Positions 10,383-18,971 of a stretch of 64,000 bases of DNA are shown here, one piece after another. The stretch is from JAHFUA01 sp963733935 (lineage in GTDB: Bacteria > Acidobacteriota > Terriglobia > Terriglobales > Acidobacteriaceae). The stretch's first letter is position 1. Every line of letters starts with the position of its first letter. Location: positions 1 through 64,000 of the forward strand of contig CAVTEQ010000008.1 of NCBI GenBank assembly GCA_963733935.1, given 5' to 3'. Under the pieces are notes generated by a model. That model saw nothing but the letters and a program-made list of their open reading frames with translations. It made no database searches and was not told the origin of the DNA. Position numbers and translations under genes: made by a program.

Positions 10383-11190
10383 AATGAACGATCACTCCCG
10401 CATACCCCACGACGGTATCGCGGTCACCGGACACATCGGCTGAAGTTGCGTACTTCACCAACTCCGCCGACTCCGCGCCCAGGCGCTTGGCTGCTGTCAG
10501 CATGGCGATGGCCGGTCCGTAGCCGCACATGCTGATGTCCCCATTCACCACCACCTCGAACAGCCCCTCGGGATCGAGTTTCAGAATCTGCTCGATGGCC
10601 TTGCTGTCCTTGACGCGCGTGATCGCGTCGGACTCGTAGTGGTTCATGTCGCTGGAGGCAATGATGAGGATCTTGTCGTCGTGCGCCGTGGCCACGCGGG
10701 CGATGGCCTCTCCTAATTCCGCCAGGGGCTCGTAGGAGCCGACACCGATTGCAATCGGCACGAAGGTGAACTCCCGCCGCAGGGCTTGCAGAAAGGGCAA
10801 CTGCACTTCCAGCGCGTGCTCGGTTCGGTGCGCCGCGGCGTCTTCCGAGAGGAAGGGGACAGCACTGCGCAGCTCCATCGCCAGCTCATGGTCGATCTCC
10901 GCCAGCCCCAGCGGCGTGTCCCACGCGCCTTCGCTCATGACGGCCAGGGGCTTGCCCGCGCCCGTATGGTTGGGACACAGAATAATGAACCGCGACGGCA
11001 AGACCAGCCGGGCGTAAACCGCCCCCGCGACGTGCCCCGAGTACATGTAACCGGCGTGCGGCACCACGCAGCCGAGGGCTTCGATTTTTTCTCCCGCGGC
11101 CGCAAGGTAAGAGCGCAGGTCGCGCATCAGGACGTCCGGCTGCCCCGGATAGAATCGCCCGGCCACCGATGGATGACGCACGGTACTCAT
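10381..11190 (-). CDS. amrB: MEMO1-family protein (AmmeMemoRadiSam system protein B)
   Basis: 269 residues from the ATG at 11190, preceded by AAGGAG. The family pattern is present: HPSVAGRFYPG at the N-terminus, VVPHAGYMYSG, FIILCPNHTG, IASSDMNHYE and MCGYGPA. The fold is related to class III extradiol dioxygenases, and the His/Asp positions seen here are the family's metal-site candidates. In many bacteria it is encoded with AmmeMemoRadiSam partners; none is present here. The gene is bracketed by two copies of the same 8-bp-word hairpin (10294-10382 and 11215-11312). The function is unknown in bacteria. Confidence 0.9.
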   Translation of the reverse strand: MSTVRHPSVAGRFYPGQPDVLMRDLRSYLAAAGEKIEALGCVVPHAGYMYSGHVAGAVYARLVLPSRFIILCPNHTGAGKPLAVMSEGAWDTPLGLAEIDHELAMELRSAVPFLSEDAAAHRTEHALEVQLPFLQALRREFTFVPIAIGVGSYEPLAELGEAIARVATAHDDKILIIASSDMNHYESDAITRVKDSKAIEQILKLDPEGLFEVVVNGDISMCGYGPAIAMLTAAKRLGAESAELVKYATSADVSGDRDTVVGYAGVIVH

Positions 11191-11214
11191 GGCCGACTCC
11201 TTCCCTGCAAATGG

Positions 11215-11312
11215 AATCGGGTCATCGGGAGATCGGGTCATCGGGTCATTGCAAAACCTTCACTCCGGCTTTTTCAGATCACCCGATTACCCGATGAGCC
11301 GATGACCCGATC
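11215..11312. repeat. Word-iterated hairpin (8-bp word ATCGGGTS), second copy
   Basis: Left arm 11215-11249 (AATCGGGT, CATCGGGA, GATCGGGT, CATCGGGT). Right arm 11277-11312 (CACCCGAT, TACCCGAT, GAGCCGAT, GACCCGAT). The right arm contains the rsmA stop codon, so the last residues of RsmA (GHRLIG) are encoded by the repeat. Confidence 0.85.
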
Positions 11313-12147
11313 CATCCAATGTCTTAAAGACCGCCGCACTCTTTGCCAAAGACAGCGCCTCAGCCCTGGTATCGGGCTTGACTCCCGTTTTCTGCAGCGC
11401 CGCCCGGATATCCGCCTCGGCGTAGTGCGGCTTCAGATTATTGATTAAGGTCTTGCGCTTCTGCCCGAATGAGAGCTTCAGGAACTCGAGAAAATCCTCG
11501 GCGCGCACGCCCAGCGCTTCTTCCTGCGGATCAATGGTAAGCCTCAAGACCGTGGAATGCACCTTGGGCGGCGGCGAAAACGCGCCCGGCGGCAGGGTGA
11601 ACAGTTTCTCGATGCGCGCGTAGAACTGCACCATGGCCGAAAGCAGGCCGTATTCGCTTCTGCCGGGCTTGGCCGCGATGCGGTCCGCCACCTCGCGCTG
11701 CACCATGATGACCAGCTTCGAGAACAGGTGATGGAACCGGAACAGGTGTTGCAGGACCGGCGAGGTGATGTAGTAAGGAAGGTTTCCGATCACTTGCGCG
11801 GGGCCGGGGTCGGGACGATGGCCGTCTCCGGCCACCCGCGGCCGTCGCAACAGGCTTTCGAGGTCGATCGCCAGCACGTCGCCTTCGAGGATTTCGATGC
11901 CGCGGCGATGGGCGTACTTCATGCGCAGTTGCGCGCCCAGCACGCGGTCGAGCTCGATGGCAATCACCTGCCGGGCGCGCCCCACCAGCAAGTCGGTCAG
12001 CACGCCGCGTCCGGGGCCGATCTCGACTACCGTGCTATCGCCGATCTCGCCCAGGGCCTCGGCAATTCGCCCCGCCGCGCTTCGGTCGGCGAGGAAATGC
12101 TGGCCCAGTTTGGGACGCCGTACGCTTCCGGCTGCCGTTTTTGCCAT
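11287..12147 (-). CDS. rsmA: 16S rRNA dimethyladenosine transferase RsmA (KsgA)
   Basis: 286 residues, usual length. It dimethylates two adjacent adenines in helix 45 of 16S rRNA during 30S maturation. Visible: GQHFL at the N-terminus, SAM motif I EIGPGRG, motif II IAIELD, catalytic motif IV IGNLPYYITSP, and GQKRKTLINNL in the C-terminal domain. The start at 12147 has AAGGAG in front. The 3' end is embedded in the word-iterated hairpin at 11215-11312, which replaces or extends the natural C-terminus by a few residues. It diverges from glgA. Confidence 0.96.
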   Translation of the reverse strand: MAKTAAGSVRRPKLGQHFLADRSAAGRIAEALGEIGDSTVVEIGPGRGVLTDLLVGRARQVIAIELDRVLGAQLRMKYAHRRGIEILEGDVLAIDLESLLRRPRVAGDGHRPDPGPAQVIGNLPYYITSPVLQHLFRFHHLFSKLVIMVQREVADRIAAKPGRSEYGLLSAMVQFYARIEKLFTLPPGAFSPPPKVHSTVLRLTIDPQEEALGVRAEDFLEFLKLSFGQKRKTLINNLKPHYAEADIRAALQKTGVKPDTRAEALSLAKSAAVFKTLDGSGHRLIG

Positions 12148-12255
12148 CGGCCGCTCCTTAAACCTTATTGACCGGGTTTCCAATTGCCGGTTAGACTGAA
12201 CTTCCAGCCAGCGCTTACTCAAGCCCTGAATCCGTGGGATCGCGGAGGTTATTTC

Positions 12256-13731
12256 ATGCGCATCACTTTTGTGGCCTCGGAGTGTGTTCCGTTTTCCAAG
12301 ACTGGCGGTCTCGCCGACGTGGTGGGCGCTCTGCCACCGGCGTTAGCCGCCATCGGCCACGACGTCCAGGTGTATCTTCCCAAGTACCGCCAAACCAAGC
12401 TCACCAGTCCGCGCACCCTGCTGCGCAGCGTCACCGTACCATTCGACGACGAGTACCGCTTCTGCTCGGTGCTCGACGGCGGCACCCACGCGGGGGTTAA
12501 ATTCTACTTCATCGACTATCCTCCGTTCTTCGACCGCGAACACCTCTACGGCACGCCTGCCGGCGACTACTCCGACAACGCCGAACGCTTCGCCCTGTTT
12601 TCGCGCGCGGTGCTGGAGACTTCCAAGATCTTTGGCGCGCCCGACGTCTTCCACTGCCACGACTGGCAATCGGCGCTGCTGCCCATCCTGCTGAAGACTC
12701 TCTACGCCGAAGACCCCGCGTTTCGCGGCGTTTCCAGCGTCTTCACCATCCACAACATGGGATACCAGGGACAGTTCCCCCCGCAAACGCTTCCCCTGCT
12801 CATGCTGCCGTGGGACCTGTTCACCATCGACAAGATGGAATTCTACGGCAAAGCGAATTTCCTGAAGGGCGCGCTGGTGTTCTCCGACTTCATCACCACG
12901 GTCAGCAAGAAGTACAGCCAGGAGATTCAGACCGCGGAGTACGGCTTCGGCCTCGAGGGTGTGCTGCGCAGCCGCGCGGCAACCGTCACCGGCATCCTCA
13001 ACGGCGTGGACTACAACGTCTGGAGCCCGCAGAAGGATACCTTCATTAAAGCCCAATATTCGCCCGACGACCTCAGCGGCAAGCTCTCCTGCAAGCAAGA
13101 CCTGCTGGCCGCCTTTGGCGCGCCCTCGGCGGACCTGCGCTTGCCGGTCATCGGCATTGTTTCGCGCTTCGCGGCGCAAAAAGGCTTTGACCTGATCGCG
13201 CAGGTGATCGACCGCCTGGCGCGGGAAGAGATGATCATCGTGGCCCTCGGCACCGGCGACAAAGAATATGAGGAGTTGTTTCGCCGCCTCAACCAGCAGT
13301 TCCCGCAAAAGATCCTGGTAAAGATCGGCTTCGACAACGGCCTCGCGCACAAGATCGAGGCGGGCTCGGACATGTTCCTCATGCCGTCGCGCTACGAACC
13401 CTGCGGCCTCAACCAGATCTACAGCCTGAAGTACGGCACCGTGCCGGTCGTGCGGGCCACCGGCGGTCTCGATGACACCATCGATCCCTGGGACCCTCGC
13501 ACCAGCCGCGGCACCGGCTTCAAGTTCAGCGAGTACACCGGCGAAGCGCTGCTCTCGACCATTCGCCAAGCCCTCACCGCCTACAAAGATCAGAACGCCT
13601 GGCATACGCTCATGCGCAACGGCATGGCCAAGGATTTCTCGTGGACGAACTCGGCGCGCGAGTATGTGCGCATCTACGAGAAGTCGAAGCAGTTGCACAG
13701 CGTGCGGACCGCCGAAGTGGTGATGGTGTAG
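12256..13731 (+). CDS. glgA: Glycogen synthase (ADP-glucose type)
   Basis: 491 residues, normal length. It transfers glucose from ADP-glucose to glycogen (GT5, GT-B fold). The ADP-glucose motif KTGGLADVVGALPPAL is at residues 15-30. The C-terminal Rossmann half carries SRFAAQKGFDLI and the catalytic-loop region PSRYEPCGLNQIYSLKYGT. The start at 12256 follows CGGAGG at 7-8 bp. No other glycogen gene is nearby. It ends 8 bp before a word-iterated hairpin that likely terminates it. Confidence 0.97.
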   Translation: MRITFVASECVPFSKTGGLADVVGALPPALAAIGHDVQVYLPKYRQTKLTSPRTLLRSVTVPFDDEYRFCSVLDGGTHAGVKFYFIDYPPFFDREHLYGTPAGDYSDNAERFALFSRAVLETSKIFGAPDVFHCHDWQSALLPILLKTLYAEDPAFRGVSSVFTIHNMGYQGQFPPQTLPLLMLPWDLFTIDKMEFYGKANFLKGALVFSDFITTVSKKYSQEIQTAEYGFGLEGVLRSRAATVTGILNGVDYNVWSPQKDTFIKAQYSPDDLSGKLSCKQDLLAAFGAPSADLRLPVIGIVSRFAAQKGFDLIAQVIDRLAREEMIIVALGTGDKEYEELFRRLNQQFPQKILVKIGFDNGLAHKIEAGSDMFLMPSRYEPCGLNQIYSLKYGTVPVVRATGGLDDTIDPWDPRTSRGTGFKFSEYTGEALLSTIRQALTAYKDQNAWHTLMRNGMAKDFSWTNSAREYVRIYEKSKQLHSVRTAEVVMV

Positions 13732-13739
13732 ATCGGTTT

Positions 13740-13813
13740 GCCACGGAGGCACAGAGACACAGAGGAAGAGGAAAAGGAATTTATTTAGCTCTGTGCCTCA
13801 GTGCCTCTGTGGC
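13740..13813. repeat. Word-iterated hairpin (GCACAGAG-type word)
   Basis: Arms 13740-13764 (GCCACGGAGGCACAGAGACA then CAGAG) and 13789-13813 (reverse complement with few mismatches). It lies between convergent glgA and the symporter gene. Similar CACAGAGGCACAGAG strings are, to my knowledge, scattered in other phyla too. Confidence 0.8.
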
Positions 13814-13865
13814 GATTCTTCTTCGCGAAGGCGTAAAACACCGGCACGCCTGCCAAGATCACCGG
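13785..13865 (-). pseudogene. Possible 3' remnant of an amino-acid permease gene
   Basis: In a frame different from the symporter, the minus strand reads APVILAGVPVFYAFAKKN and then stops inside the adjacent word-iterated hairpin. The segment looks like the last membrane helix and tail of APC-family amino-acid permeases, with the final residues encoded by the repeat arm. Alternatively it is a frameshifted real C-terminus of the symporter. Only about 27 codons are involved. Confidence 0.3.
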
Positions 13866-15295
13866 CGCTCCCTGGGTTCGCCGAACAGCGCACTGGCTGC
13901 ATATCCCACGGAGAACGTGATCGCGGTGCCGATCACCACATACCACGTCCATGGCACGCGGGTCGCCGTCCAAACGTAGATCTCGGTCGCCAGGCCGCAG
14001 GCCATCCCGACGATCGCTCCGCGCTGGTTGGCGCGCCGTGTAAGCAGGCCCAGCAGGAACACGCCCAGCAAGGCGCCGTACGCGACCGAGGCGATCGCCA
14101 GCCCGACTTCGACTACACGTCCGCTGCGCCGCGACAACAGCGCCAGGCCGAACAGCACCAGGGCCCACAGCATCGTCGCTGCCCGCGAAACCGCCAAGCG
14201 TCGCGCGTCGCCGGTATTAGGATTTCGCCGCACATAGAAATCGACAATTGAGGTCGAAGAAAGAGAATTCAGCGCGGCGCTAAGATTCGACATTGCGGCC
14301 GCCAGGATGGCAGCGATCAGCAGCCCCGAGATCCCGTGGGGCATCTGCTGCACGATGAAGGTAGGGAAAATACGGTCCGATGATCCCGCCGGCCTCGCGC
14401 CGTTGTAGAACACGAACAACATCACGCCGACCACGAGAAACAGCGTGAACTGGAAGAACACGGCTACGCCGCTGGCCAGCAGCGCCGCTTGCGACTGCCG
14501 CTGGCTGCGGGCTGAGAGCAGGCGCTGGACCATCAACTGGTCGGTGCCGTGGCTGGCGGTAGTAAGAAAGGTGCCGCCGATAACGCCCGCCCAGAAGGTA
14601 TAGGTCCGGTGCAGAACGGGCGCGAAATCGAAGACGCGGAATTTACCCGCGGCATCGGCCACGGTGTGCACGGTTGTCCATCCGCCGGGGACTGCATGCA
14701 GGATGGTGAAAAATCCTACGAGCGTGCCGCCAACATAGATCGCCATCTGCACCACGTCCGTCCAGATCACCGCCGCCATGCCGCCTTCGAAGGTGTAGAT
14801 CATGGTCAGCACGGTGATGATGGCGATCGATGCCACTTCGCCCGTTCCAATGGCGATGGCCACCACAATCGACACCGCAAAGACGCGCACACCTTCCGCC
14901 GCCGCACGCGTCAGCAGGAAGAGGCCGGCGGTGAGCGAGTGCAGCGTCCTGCCGAAGCGCCGCTCGATCAACTGATAAGCGGTGTACATCTCGCCGCGGA
15001 AGTACTGCGGGATGAAGAGGGCGCTGATGATGATCCGCCCGAGCAGATAGCCGAAGACCACTTGCAGGAAGCCCAAATTGGTATCGAAGGCAAGCCCCGG
15101 GATGCTGATGATGGTGAGCGTGCTGGTTTCGGCGGCGACGATGGAAAGCGCAATCGCCCACCAGGGAATGTTACGGTCGGCCAGGAAGTAATCGCGCAGG
15201 GTGCGTTGCGATTTGCGGAAGCGCAGCCCGAAGACCGTGATCGCCGCCAGATAGAGCGCGATGATCGCCAGGTCGATCGGGTCCAGCCGGTTGAT
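13859..15295 (-). CDS. Sodium:solute symporter (SSS family), apparent non-canonical start
   Basis: About 478 residues with 12-13 hydrophobic helices. The SSS signature is seen in SLSTSIVDFY-like NSLSSTSIVDFYV, preceded by GLLIAAILAAAMSNLSAALN, the sodium-site helix region. The reading frame is open from 15295, where GGAGG stands 5 bp before an ATC codon giving (M)NRLDPIDLAIIALYLA, exactly where the first helix should start. No ATG, GTG or TTG occurs between the upstream stop and that point; the first canonical start would be a TTG at 15076, which deletes the first two helices. So ATC is either a rare start or a miscalled ATG. The substrate is unknown; the gene diverges from a sugar-kinase-like gene. 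Confidence 0.85.
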   Translation of the reverse strand: MNRLDPIDLAIIALYLAAITVFGLRFRKSQRTLRDYFLADRNIPWWAIALSIVAAETSTLTIISIPGLAFDTNLGFLQVVFGYLLGRIIISALFIPQYFRGEMYTAYQLIERRFGRTLHSLTAGLFLLTRAAAEGVRVFAVSIVVAIAIGTGEVASIAIITVLTMIYTFEGGMAAVIWTDVVQMAIYVGGTLVGFFTILHAVPGGWTTVHTVADAAGKFRVFDFAPVLHRTYTFWAGVIGGTFLTTASHGTDQLMVQRLLSARSQRQSQAALLASGVAVFFQFTLFLVVGVMLFVFYNGARPAGSSDRIFPTFIVQQMPHGISGLLIAAILAAAMSNLSAALNSLSSTSIVDFYVRRNPNTGDARRLAVSRAATMLWALVLFGLALLSRRSGRVVEVGLAIASVAYGALLGVFLLGLLTRRANQRGAIVGMACGLATEIYVWTATRVPWTWYVVIGTAITFSVGYAASALFGEPRERR

Positions 15296-15326
15296 TGGCG
15301 CCTCCGTCGAGTTTCAAGTGCGGATG

Positions 15327-15384
15327 GCTCTTAGCTGTTAGCTCTTAGCTGTTGGCCAAAAGCCAAGAGCCAAAAGCCAAGAGC
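15327..15384. repeat. Word-iterated hairpin (7-bp word CTSTTAG)
   Basis: Left arm 15327-15355 iterates CTCTTAG/CTGTTAG four times; right arm 15356-15384 iterates CCAAAAG/CCAAGAG. The arms abut with no loop and pair with several mismatches. It occupies the divergent promoter region between symporter and kinase genes. Confidence 0.85.
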
Positions 15385-15442
15385 ACGCAGGGGCGTGAAA
15401 CTTGACCCGGATTCTCTCACACCTATGATAGAAACTACGGCA

Positions 15443-16366
15443 ATGGCCTTCTTCCTGGGGATTGATGGCGGCGGTTCCAAGACCGAGTGCATGGTAGGGG
15501 ACGAAACCTCGGTGCTCGGCTGGGCGAGCGCCAGTTCCACGAAGATCGCTCGCGTGGGAGAGCAAGCGGCCGGGGCCGCGCTGCGCGATGGCATCGAGCG
15601 CGCCTGCGCCGCGGCCAGCGCGGACCTCTCCAAGATTCAGCGCACCTGCATCGGAGTGGCGGGCGCTTCGCAAGCGGAACCTGTGGCGGCCATCCGCCGT
15701 TGGCTCGGGGAGTGGGTCGGCGGCCAAGTCGACGTGGTCGGTGACGTCGAAGTCGCGCACCATGCGGCCTTCGAGAGCGGCGCGGGAGTGGTGGTCATCT
15801 CCGGGACTGGCTCCATCGCCTACGGTCGTAATCAGCAGGGCGAGGCCGTGCGCGCCGGCGGACTGGCGCCTGCAACCTGCGATCCCGGCTCGGGCGATTG
15901 GATCGGCCGCACCGCCATTGAGCTGGCGCTCCTGGCCAACGAGTACGGTCAGAGCTCTGGCTTGCTGACTGCGATTCTCAAGGCCTGGAAACTCGACCAT
16001 GCTGAGGCCCTGGCGCGGTTCTCTCGCGCTTCCCCCGCGCCTGATTTTGCCAATCTGTTCCCCATGATCGCGGTCTCGGGCGACGCCCTGGCGCGCCGCG
16101 TTCTTGCCCGCGCCGGCCGCGAACTGGCGCTGCTCGCCGGTGACGTGATCGGCGGGCTGTGGCCCAAACCTGTGCCTGTCGACGTGGCCATGTACGGCGG
16201 TGTCTTGGAGAACTCGCCCGAAGTGCGCGATGCTTTTACGGCGGAGCTCGGCGACCGCTGTCCGGAAGCGCGCGTGGCGCCAGGCAAGCGACGGCCTGCG
16301 GAAGGGGCGCTGCGCATGGCGCGCAAGGGCGCAGTGAAGCCTTCCCCGGAAGCGGCGTCCGCGTAG
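15443..16366 (+). CDS. BadF/BadG/BcrA/BcrD-type ATPase, probable N-acetylglucosamine kinase
   Basis: 307 residues of the ASKHA fold. Phosphate-1 GIDGGGSKTEC is at the N-terminus, IGVAGA follows, and phosphate-2 VVISGTGSIAYG is central; CDPGSGDWIGRTAIE matches the family motif seen in GlcNAc kinases. The likely reaction is ATP-dependent phosphorylation of an amino sugar. The ATG at 15443 gives the natural start MAFFLGIDGG; an in-frame ATG at 15425 adds six residues. Neither has a strong ribosome-binding site. The gene diverges from the symporter, which could supply substrate, but that is inference. Confidence 0.85.
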   Translation: MAFFLGIDGGGSKTECMVGDETSVLGWASASSTKIARVGEQAAGAALRDGIERACAAASADLSKIQRTCIGVAGASQAEPVAAIRRWLGEWVGGQVDVVGDVEVAHHAAFESGAGVVVISGTGSIAYGRNQQGEAVRAGGLAPATCDPGSGDWIGRTAIELALLANEYGQSSGLLTAILKAWKLDHAEALARFSRASPAPDFANLFPMIAVSGDALARRVLARAGRELALLAGDVIGGLWPKPVPVDVAMYGGVLENSPEVRDAFTAELGDRCPEARVAPGKRRPAEGALRMARKGAVKPSPEAASA

Positions 16367-16387
16367 GCTCCTCGTACTTGGCGTTGC

Positions 16388-17179
16388 ATGGCTGAAATTC
16401 TCCAGCCCATCGAGCGGTTGATCCACGATCCTTCTCCGGAAGTGTTGTGTGCCGCCGCCGGCGATGCGCGGCTCACCGAAGAGCTGGCCTTGGCGCTGCT
16501 GGAGCGGCGCGACCTGCCGGCGGGCGCGCTGGAACGGCTCGCCAGGCATCCGGCGATGAAGAAGAGCCGGAAGGTGCGGTTGGCGCTGGTGAAGCATCCG
16601 CGCACGCCGCGCTTCGTGTCGCTGCCCCTGCTGAGGCACCTGCATACTTTCGAGCTGATGCAGGTGGCGCTGACGCCTGCCGTGGCCGCCGACGTGAAAG
16701 CTGCCGCCGATGAAGTCATCCTGCAGCGGCGCGAAACCATCTCCTCGGGCGAGCGCCTCACGCTCGCTAAGCGCGCTTCCGGGCGCCTGGCCGGCGCGCT
16801 GCTGCTCGATCCCGAGCCGCGCATCCTCGAAGCCGCACTCGACAATCCGCAGCTTACCGAAGCGCTGGTGGTGAAAGCTCTGATGAAGAACCGCGCCCCG
16901 CAGGCGCTGGCGGAACAGGTCTGCCGCCATTCCAAGTGGTCGCTGCGTCGCGAGGTGCAGCGCGCGCTTCTACGGCATCCGGGCACGCCGCTGGTGCGCG
17001 TGCTGGTGTTTGCGCGCGGCCTGCCAACCGAGGCCTTGCGCGAACTCATGCGGCAATCGCGGCTGAGCCAGAACGTGAAAGCCTACGTGATGAAGGAGTT
17101 GGACTCGCGCGCCGGGGTAAAGCTCCAGCCTGAGGCAGCCGAGCCCGAGATTCCAGCGGCGCACCGGCGGCACGGCTGA
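16388..17179 (+). CDS. HEAT-like helical repeat protein, unknown function
   Basis: 263 residues, almost all helical, with repeated units of about 30 residues (for instance LARHPAMKKSRKVRLALVKH, LDNPQLTEALVVKAL, VQRALLRHPGTPLVRVLVF) that look like HEAT/DUF2336-type repeats. There is no signal peptide or membrane segment, so a cytoplasmic protein-binding scaffold is likely. It begins 21 bp after the kinase stop and is probably co-transcribed with it. Specific function is not recognisable. Confidence 0.75.
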   Translation: MAEILQPIERLIHDPSPEVLCAAAGDARLTEELALALLERRDLPAGALERLARHPAMKKSRKVRLALVKHPRTPRFVSLPLLRHLHTFELMQVALTPAVAADVKAAADEVILQRRETISSGERLTLAKRASGRLAGALLLDPEPRILEAALDNPQLTEALVVKALMKNRAPQALAEQVCRHSKWSLRREVQRALLRHPGTPLVRVLVFARGLPTEALRELMRQSRLSQNVKAYVMKELDSRAGVKLQPEAAEPEIPAAHRRHG

Positions 17180-17306
17180 GATGCGATTCCAAAGACCATA
17201 AGCGGGTTACTGTCCTGGTGGTGCCAGCGGCGCGGCGTTTCCATTACCTTCGTTACTTTGCGGGCTCCCGCAGCGGCGATAAGCTTGGCTGGCTTTGAAA
17301 CAGACG

Positions 17307-17630
17307 ATGGACCAGATGCGCAGCATCACCGACGAACTGCGGCTCCTGCAGCGCTCGCTGCAAGAGGCGCTGCTGGACGGCTCCTGCATGAGCTCCGATC
17401 AGTCAGTAATGGTGGAGGCGGTGGACGAGTTCAAGTCCGTCATCGACCAAATGCGGCAGTTCCTGTGGTTCTATCTGAATGCGATGGCGAATGGCGAGCA
17501 GTTGATTGAACTGTTGCGCCAGGCGGCGCAGAACGGCGCCGATCCCGCCAAGACCCTCGATCAGATCGAATCTCTGCCAGAATACGGGCTGATTCACTAC
17601 TATCTGCCGCCCAACCGCAAGCCAAACTAG
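17307..17630 (+). CDS. Small helical protein, unknown function
   Basis: 107 residues from the ATG at 17307 (a TTG 12 bp upstream is also possible). Predicted entirely helical, with hydrophobic heptads in the first 60 residues and a conserved-looking tail LPEYGLIHYYLPPNRKPN. No known domain. It follows the HEAT-like protein by 127 bp. Coding is supported by good codon-position bias and absence of a competing gene. Confidence 0.6.
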   Translation: MDQMRSITDELRLLQRSLQEALLDGSCMSSDQSVMVEAVDEFKSVIDQMRQFLWFYLNAMANGEQLIELLRQAAQNGADPAKTLDQIESLPEYGLIHYYLPPNRKPN

Positions 17631-17769
17631 GTTTTCCTGCTCAGAATTGCAGAAGCAGGGGAGAGGATTGAAAGCGCCATCAGGCGTTGATGTCCTCGTC
17701 TGTCCCGCAGTAGGAGCCCGTTATAATGGGATGGTTGTAACTGGAACTTGCCGCCCTGGGGGGAATCGA

Positions 17770-18594
17770 TTGCGTTTTCTTTGGATGGGGCTAGCCCTGG
17801 TTATTTTTGCAACCTGCACATTTGCGCAAGAAAGTAGTGTCTCTTCCGCACTCGCCCCGTCGGGGTCTACTCCGCATGAATCTTCTGGCGGTGGGAGCCT
17901 GCCGGCCGATCCAGAGCCGGCCCCATCTGCAGCGTCCGCGTCCGCCAGTGGCTCGAGTCAGCCCGCCGTGAAGCCCGCGACTCCAGGGGTCGTAGCTCCC
18001 GAGAAGCAGCAGCCCAAGCGGATTCTTGGCATGATGCCCAATTTCCGCGCCGTCAGCGCGGGAGAGCTTCCGTCGCCGCCGACCCCGAAGCAGGCGTTCG
18101 TCATCGCTACCAGAAACAGCTTCGACTATTCGTCAGTTGTCTTCGTCGGGCTTACTTCCGCCTTTGCCGAGTGGTCGAATGCGCACCCGCAACTGGGCGA
18201 AGGCATGACCGGATACGGCCGCTACTACTGGCGCGGCTTCGTCGATAAGACCGACGGTAACTATCTGGTCATCTTTGTCCTGCCCACCATCTTCCATCAG
18301 GATGAGCGCTACTTCGCCAAGGGCGAAGGCGGCTTCCGCAAGCGGACCGCCTATGCGTTTTCGCGCATTGTGATCACTCCCAACTACGAGGGGCACGACA
18401 GCTTCAACGTTTCCGAGCTGCTGGGCCGTGGCATGGCGCAGGGGATCTCGCTCGCCTACTATCCCAGCAAGACGCGGACGCCGGGAGCAATCCTCTCCAA
18501 GTACGGATACGCCTTGCTGCGCGACGCCGCCACCAACACCCTCCGCGAATTCTGGCCGGACATCGCCGTGCACGTGCTGCACAGGAACCCGTAG
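17770..18594 (+). CDS. Exported protein of an Acidobacteria-type family, unknown function
   Basis: 274 residues from the TTG at 17770, which has GGGGGGAA in front and starts the signal peptide LRFLWMGLALVIFATCTFAQ; an in-frame ATG at 17731 would add 13 residues. A Ser/Ala/Pro-rich linker (about 25-80) leads to a conserved domain with MMPNFRAVSAGELPSPPTPK, YGRYYWRGFVDKTDGNYLV, TIFHQDERYFAKGEGG and FWPDIAVHVLHRNP. I recall similar proteins as multi-copy families in this phylum; no activity is known. Probably outer-membrane or periplasmic. Confidence 0.75.
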   Translation: MRFLWMGLALVIFATCTFAQESSVSSALAPSGSTPHESSGGGSLPADPEPAPSAASASASGSSQPAVKPATPGVVAPEKQQPKRILGMMPNFRAVSAGELPSPPTPKQAFVIATRNSFDYSSVVFVGLTSAFAEWSNAHPQLGEGMTGYGRYYWRGFVDKTDGNYLVIFVLPTIFHQDERYFAKGEGGFRKRTAYAFSRIVITPNYEGHDSFNVSELLGRGMAQGISLAYYPSKTRTPGAILSKYGYALLRDAATNTLREFWPDIAVHVLHRNP

Positions 18595-18603
18595 AATTCA
18601 GCA

Positions 18604-18783
18604 ATGGCGCTGACACGAGATTTTCGTGAAGCCATCAAGTCCCGCGTTGCATATGACGCGGCTTTCCGTGAGGCACTGCTTGTGGAAGGGGTCGAACTGT
18701 TGTTCTCCGGCGATGTGAAAACCGCTAAGGCAATCCTGCGTGACTTCTTTAAACCGAAGCCCGAAGGGCGACATTTGAGTTAG
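18604..18783 (+). pseudogene. Antitoxin-like (HigA/addiction-module) gene truncated by a repeat
   Basis: Codons from ATG 18604 read MALTRDFREAIKSRVAYDAA, followed by FREALLVEGVELLFSGDVKTAKAILRDF, which matches the N-terminal half of small HTH antitoxins that continue through a DNA-binding helix-turn-helix. Here the frame runs instead into the mini-hairpin array (KPEGRHLS, then stop), so the last ten residues come from the repeat and about 40-50 residues with the HTH are missing. It lies 9 bp after the preceding gene. No partner toxin is present. Confidence 0.6.
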
Positions 18784-18940
18784 CCCAGTGCGTCAGCGCT
18801 GGGAAGGCAGTTTGAAAGGGAAATGAGCCCGGAGGGCGGCACCTGCTGGTCTCTGTGTCGCCCATAAATGGGCTGTAATCGTTGATTCAACCTCACCCAG
18901 CGCCGCGCTGGTCTCGAACAAATGTCGCCGCTTCGCGGCG
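18759..18940. repeat. Mini-hairpin array, copy 2
   Basis: At least five small palindromes in series: GCCCGAAGGGC (18759), CCCAGTGCGTCAGCGCTGGG (18784), GCCCGGAGGGC (about 18828), GCCCATAAATGGGC (18863), and CGCCGCTTCGCGGCG (18925). The first two match the array at 513-565. It separates the truncated antitoxin from the end of uvrC. Confidence 0.8.
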
Positions 18941-18971
18941 TGCTGTCCAAACGCGCTTCACAGGACCTAGG

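Noticed and set aside
10294..11312. Tandem short words as a possible CRISPR array
   Set aside because: Units are 7-8 bp with no spacers and no cas genes nearby.
12343..13752. Long open frame (469 codons) on the minus strand opposite glgA
   Set aside because: It mirrors glgA codon structure; no ribosome-binding site, no known domain, His/Arg-rich composition typical of an antisense shadow in G+C-rich DNA.
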